A DNA stretch of 64,000 nucleotides from JANQEU01 sp965601455 (lineage in GTDB: Bacteria > Bacteroidota > Bacteroidia > Cytophagales > Cyclobacteriaceae): positions 2,604,001 through 2,668,000 of the forward strand of contig OZ271831.1 of the NCBI GenBank assembly GCA_965601455.1, read 5' to 3'. The translations under genes and the position numbers were made by a program. Under the pieces are notes generated by a model. The model saw only the letters and a list, made by a program, of their open reading frames with translations, was not told the origin of the DNA and made no database searches. Shown in pieces: positions 63,762 through 64,000 of this stretch. Within the stretch, counting starts at the first letter, position 1; every line of letters starts with the position of its first letter.

Positions 63762-64000
63762 TCAGAATAGCTTTTCAACGGATAAACTAACAATAATTAT
63801 TATAGCAAATCCGCCGACCAACCAGCCGATAAACTTCCAATCCATATCTTCCTGCTCTTCCTCCTCAAATTTCTGCTTTTCAGACCCCAAAGCCATTACA
63901 TAAGCGATACCGAATGAGACAACGGCACCAATCAGATTCCACCAGAACCAGAATAAATTCTCACCAACAACCAACCATAGAAAGACATTTACACCAACCC
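63762..64000 (-). CDS. C-terminal end of a sodium:solute symporter, cut by window edge
   Basis: The frame is open through the right edge of the window (upstream residues read VNVFLWLVVGENLFWFWWN), so only the last 79 or so residues are present. The motif WFWWNLIGAVVSFGIAYVM and the final helix after a charged loop (KQKFEEEEQEDMDWKFIGWL) resemble the C-termini of SSS-family sugar symporters. It is probably the transporter feeding the GH13 enzyme, which starts on the base after this stop. Confidence 0.6.
   Translation of the reverse strand, partial: VGVNVFLWLVVGENLFWFWWNLIGAVVSFGIAYVMALGSEKQKFEEEEQEDMDWKFIGWLVGGFAIIIIVSLSVEKLF

Noticed and set aside
1..64000. tRNA, rRNA, CRISPR array, insertion sequence or prophage
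   Set aside because: I looked through all gaps and found no cloverleaf, regularly spaced repeats, transposase, integrase or phage structural gene.

Overview
The window is a gene-dense 64 kb piece of a Bacteroidota chromosome, most likely a marine or soil member of the Cytophagales or a near relative. The support is a type IX secretion C-terminal sorting domain, a TonB-dependent receptor with a carboxypeptidase-regulatory-like N-terminus, a PadR regulator paired with a prefix-domain FtsX/MacB permease, a very large TANFOR-like secreted protein, many lipoproteins, a TATATTTG-type -7 promoter box, and moderate GC (low-to-mid 40s by eye). I saw no rRNA, tRNA, CRISPR array, transposase or phage gene.

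Layout. 1-5.1 kb (minus) is a housekeeping run alaS-gatB-tlpA-like with TAATG overlaps. 5.2-8.9 kb (plus) holds an M23 peptidase, a CapA-like lipoprotein, a MerR regulator and dprA. 8.9-14.0 kb (minus) is a methionine-synthase operon behind a clear SAM-I riboswitch: metH homocysteine half, a QueF-like protein lacking the catalytic cysteine, metH folate/cobalamin/activation half, then an HMG-CoA-lyase-like gene. 14-20 kb (minus) has a TonB receptor with a TMEM220-like protein, then a sugar operon of two Gfo/Idh/MocA dehydrogenases and a TIM-barrel isomerase. 20-28.5 kb has a TM-helix (CmpX-type) channel divergent from a secretion-signal-less EF-hand protein, a PadR/permease pair, a PAS histidine kinase and an F420-reductase-like NADP-binding protein. 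28.5-44.9 kb is rich in secreted proteins: esterase-like hydrolase, Tat lipoprotein isomerase, amidohydrolase, T9SS-sorted repeat protein, the 1713-residue TANFOR-like protein, CocE/NonD hydrolase and a DUF1080 lipoprotein.

45.2-55.4 kb (plus) is one tight electron-transfer operon: pyruvate:ferredoxin/flavodoxin oxidoreductase, a dihydroorotate-dehydrogenase-like flavoprotein, a long-chain flavodoxin, RseC, and RnfBCDGEA. It plausibly carries electrons from pyruvate through flavodoxin to an Rnf ion pump. The oxidoreductase lacks the internal two-cluster ferredoxin-like domain and keeps only the four cysteines of the proximal cluster. 55.4-58.7 kb is a two-gene secreted cassette (C39-like peptidase plus partner) lying between two nearly identical 31-bp palindromic repeats. 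59-64 kb (minus) is a small carbohydrate locus without SusC/SusD: symporter end, GH13 phosphorylase-like enzyme, MFS sugar porter and a GH16 beta-glucanase lipoprotein.

The points I consider most worth follow-up are the cysteine-less QueF paralogue inside a SAM-controlled split metH operon, the single-cluster pyruvate oxidoreductase feeding flavodoxin and Rnf, and the repeat-bounded peptidase cassette.
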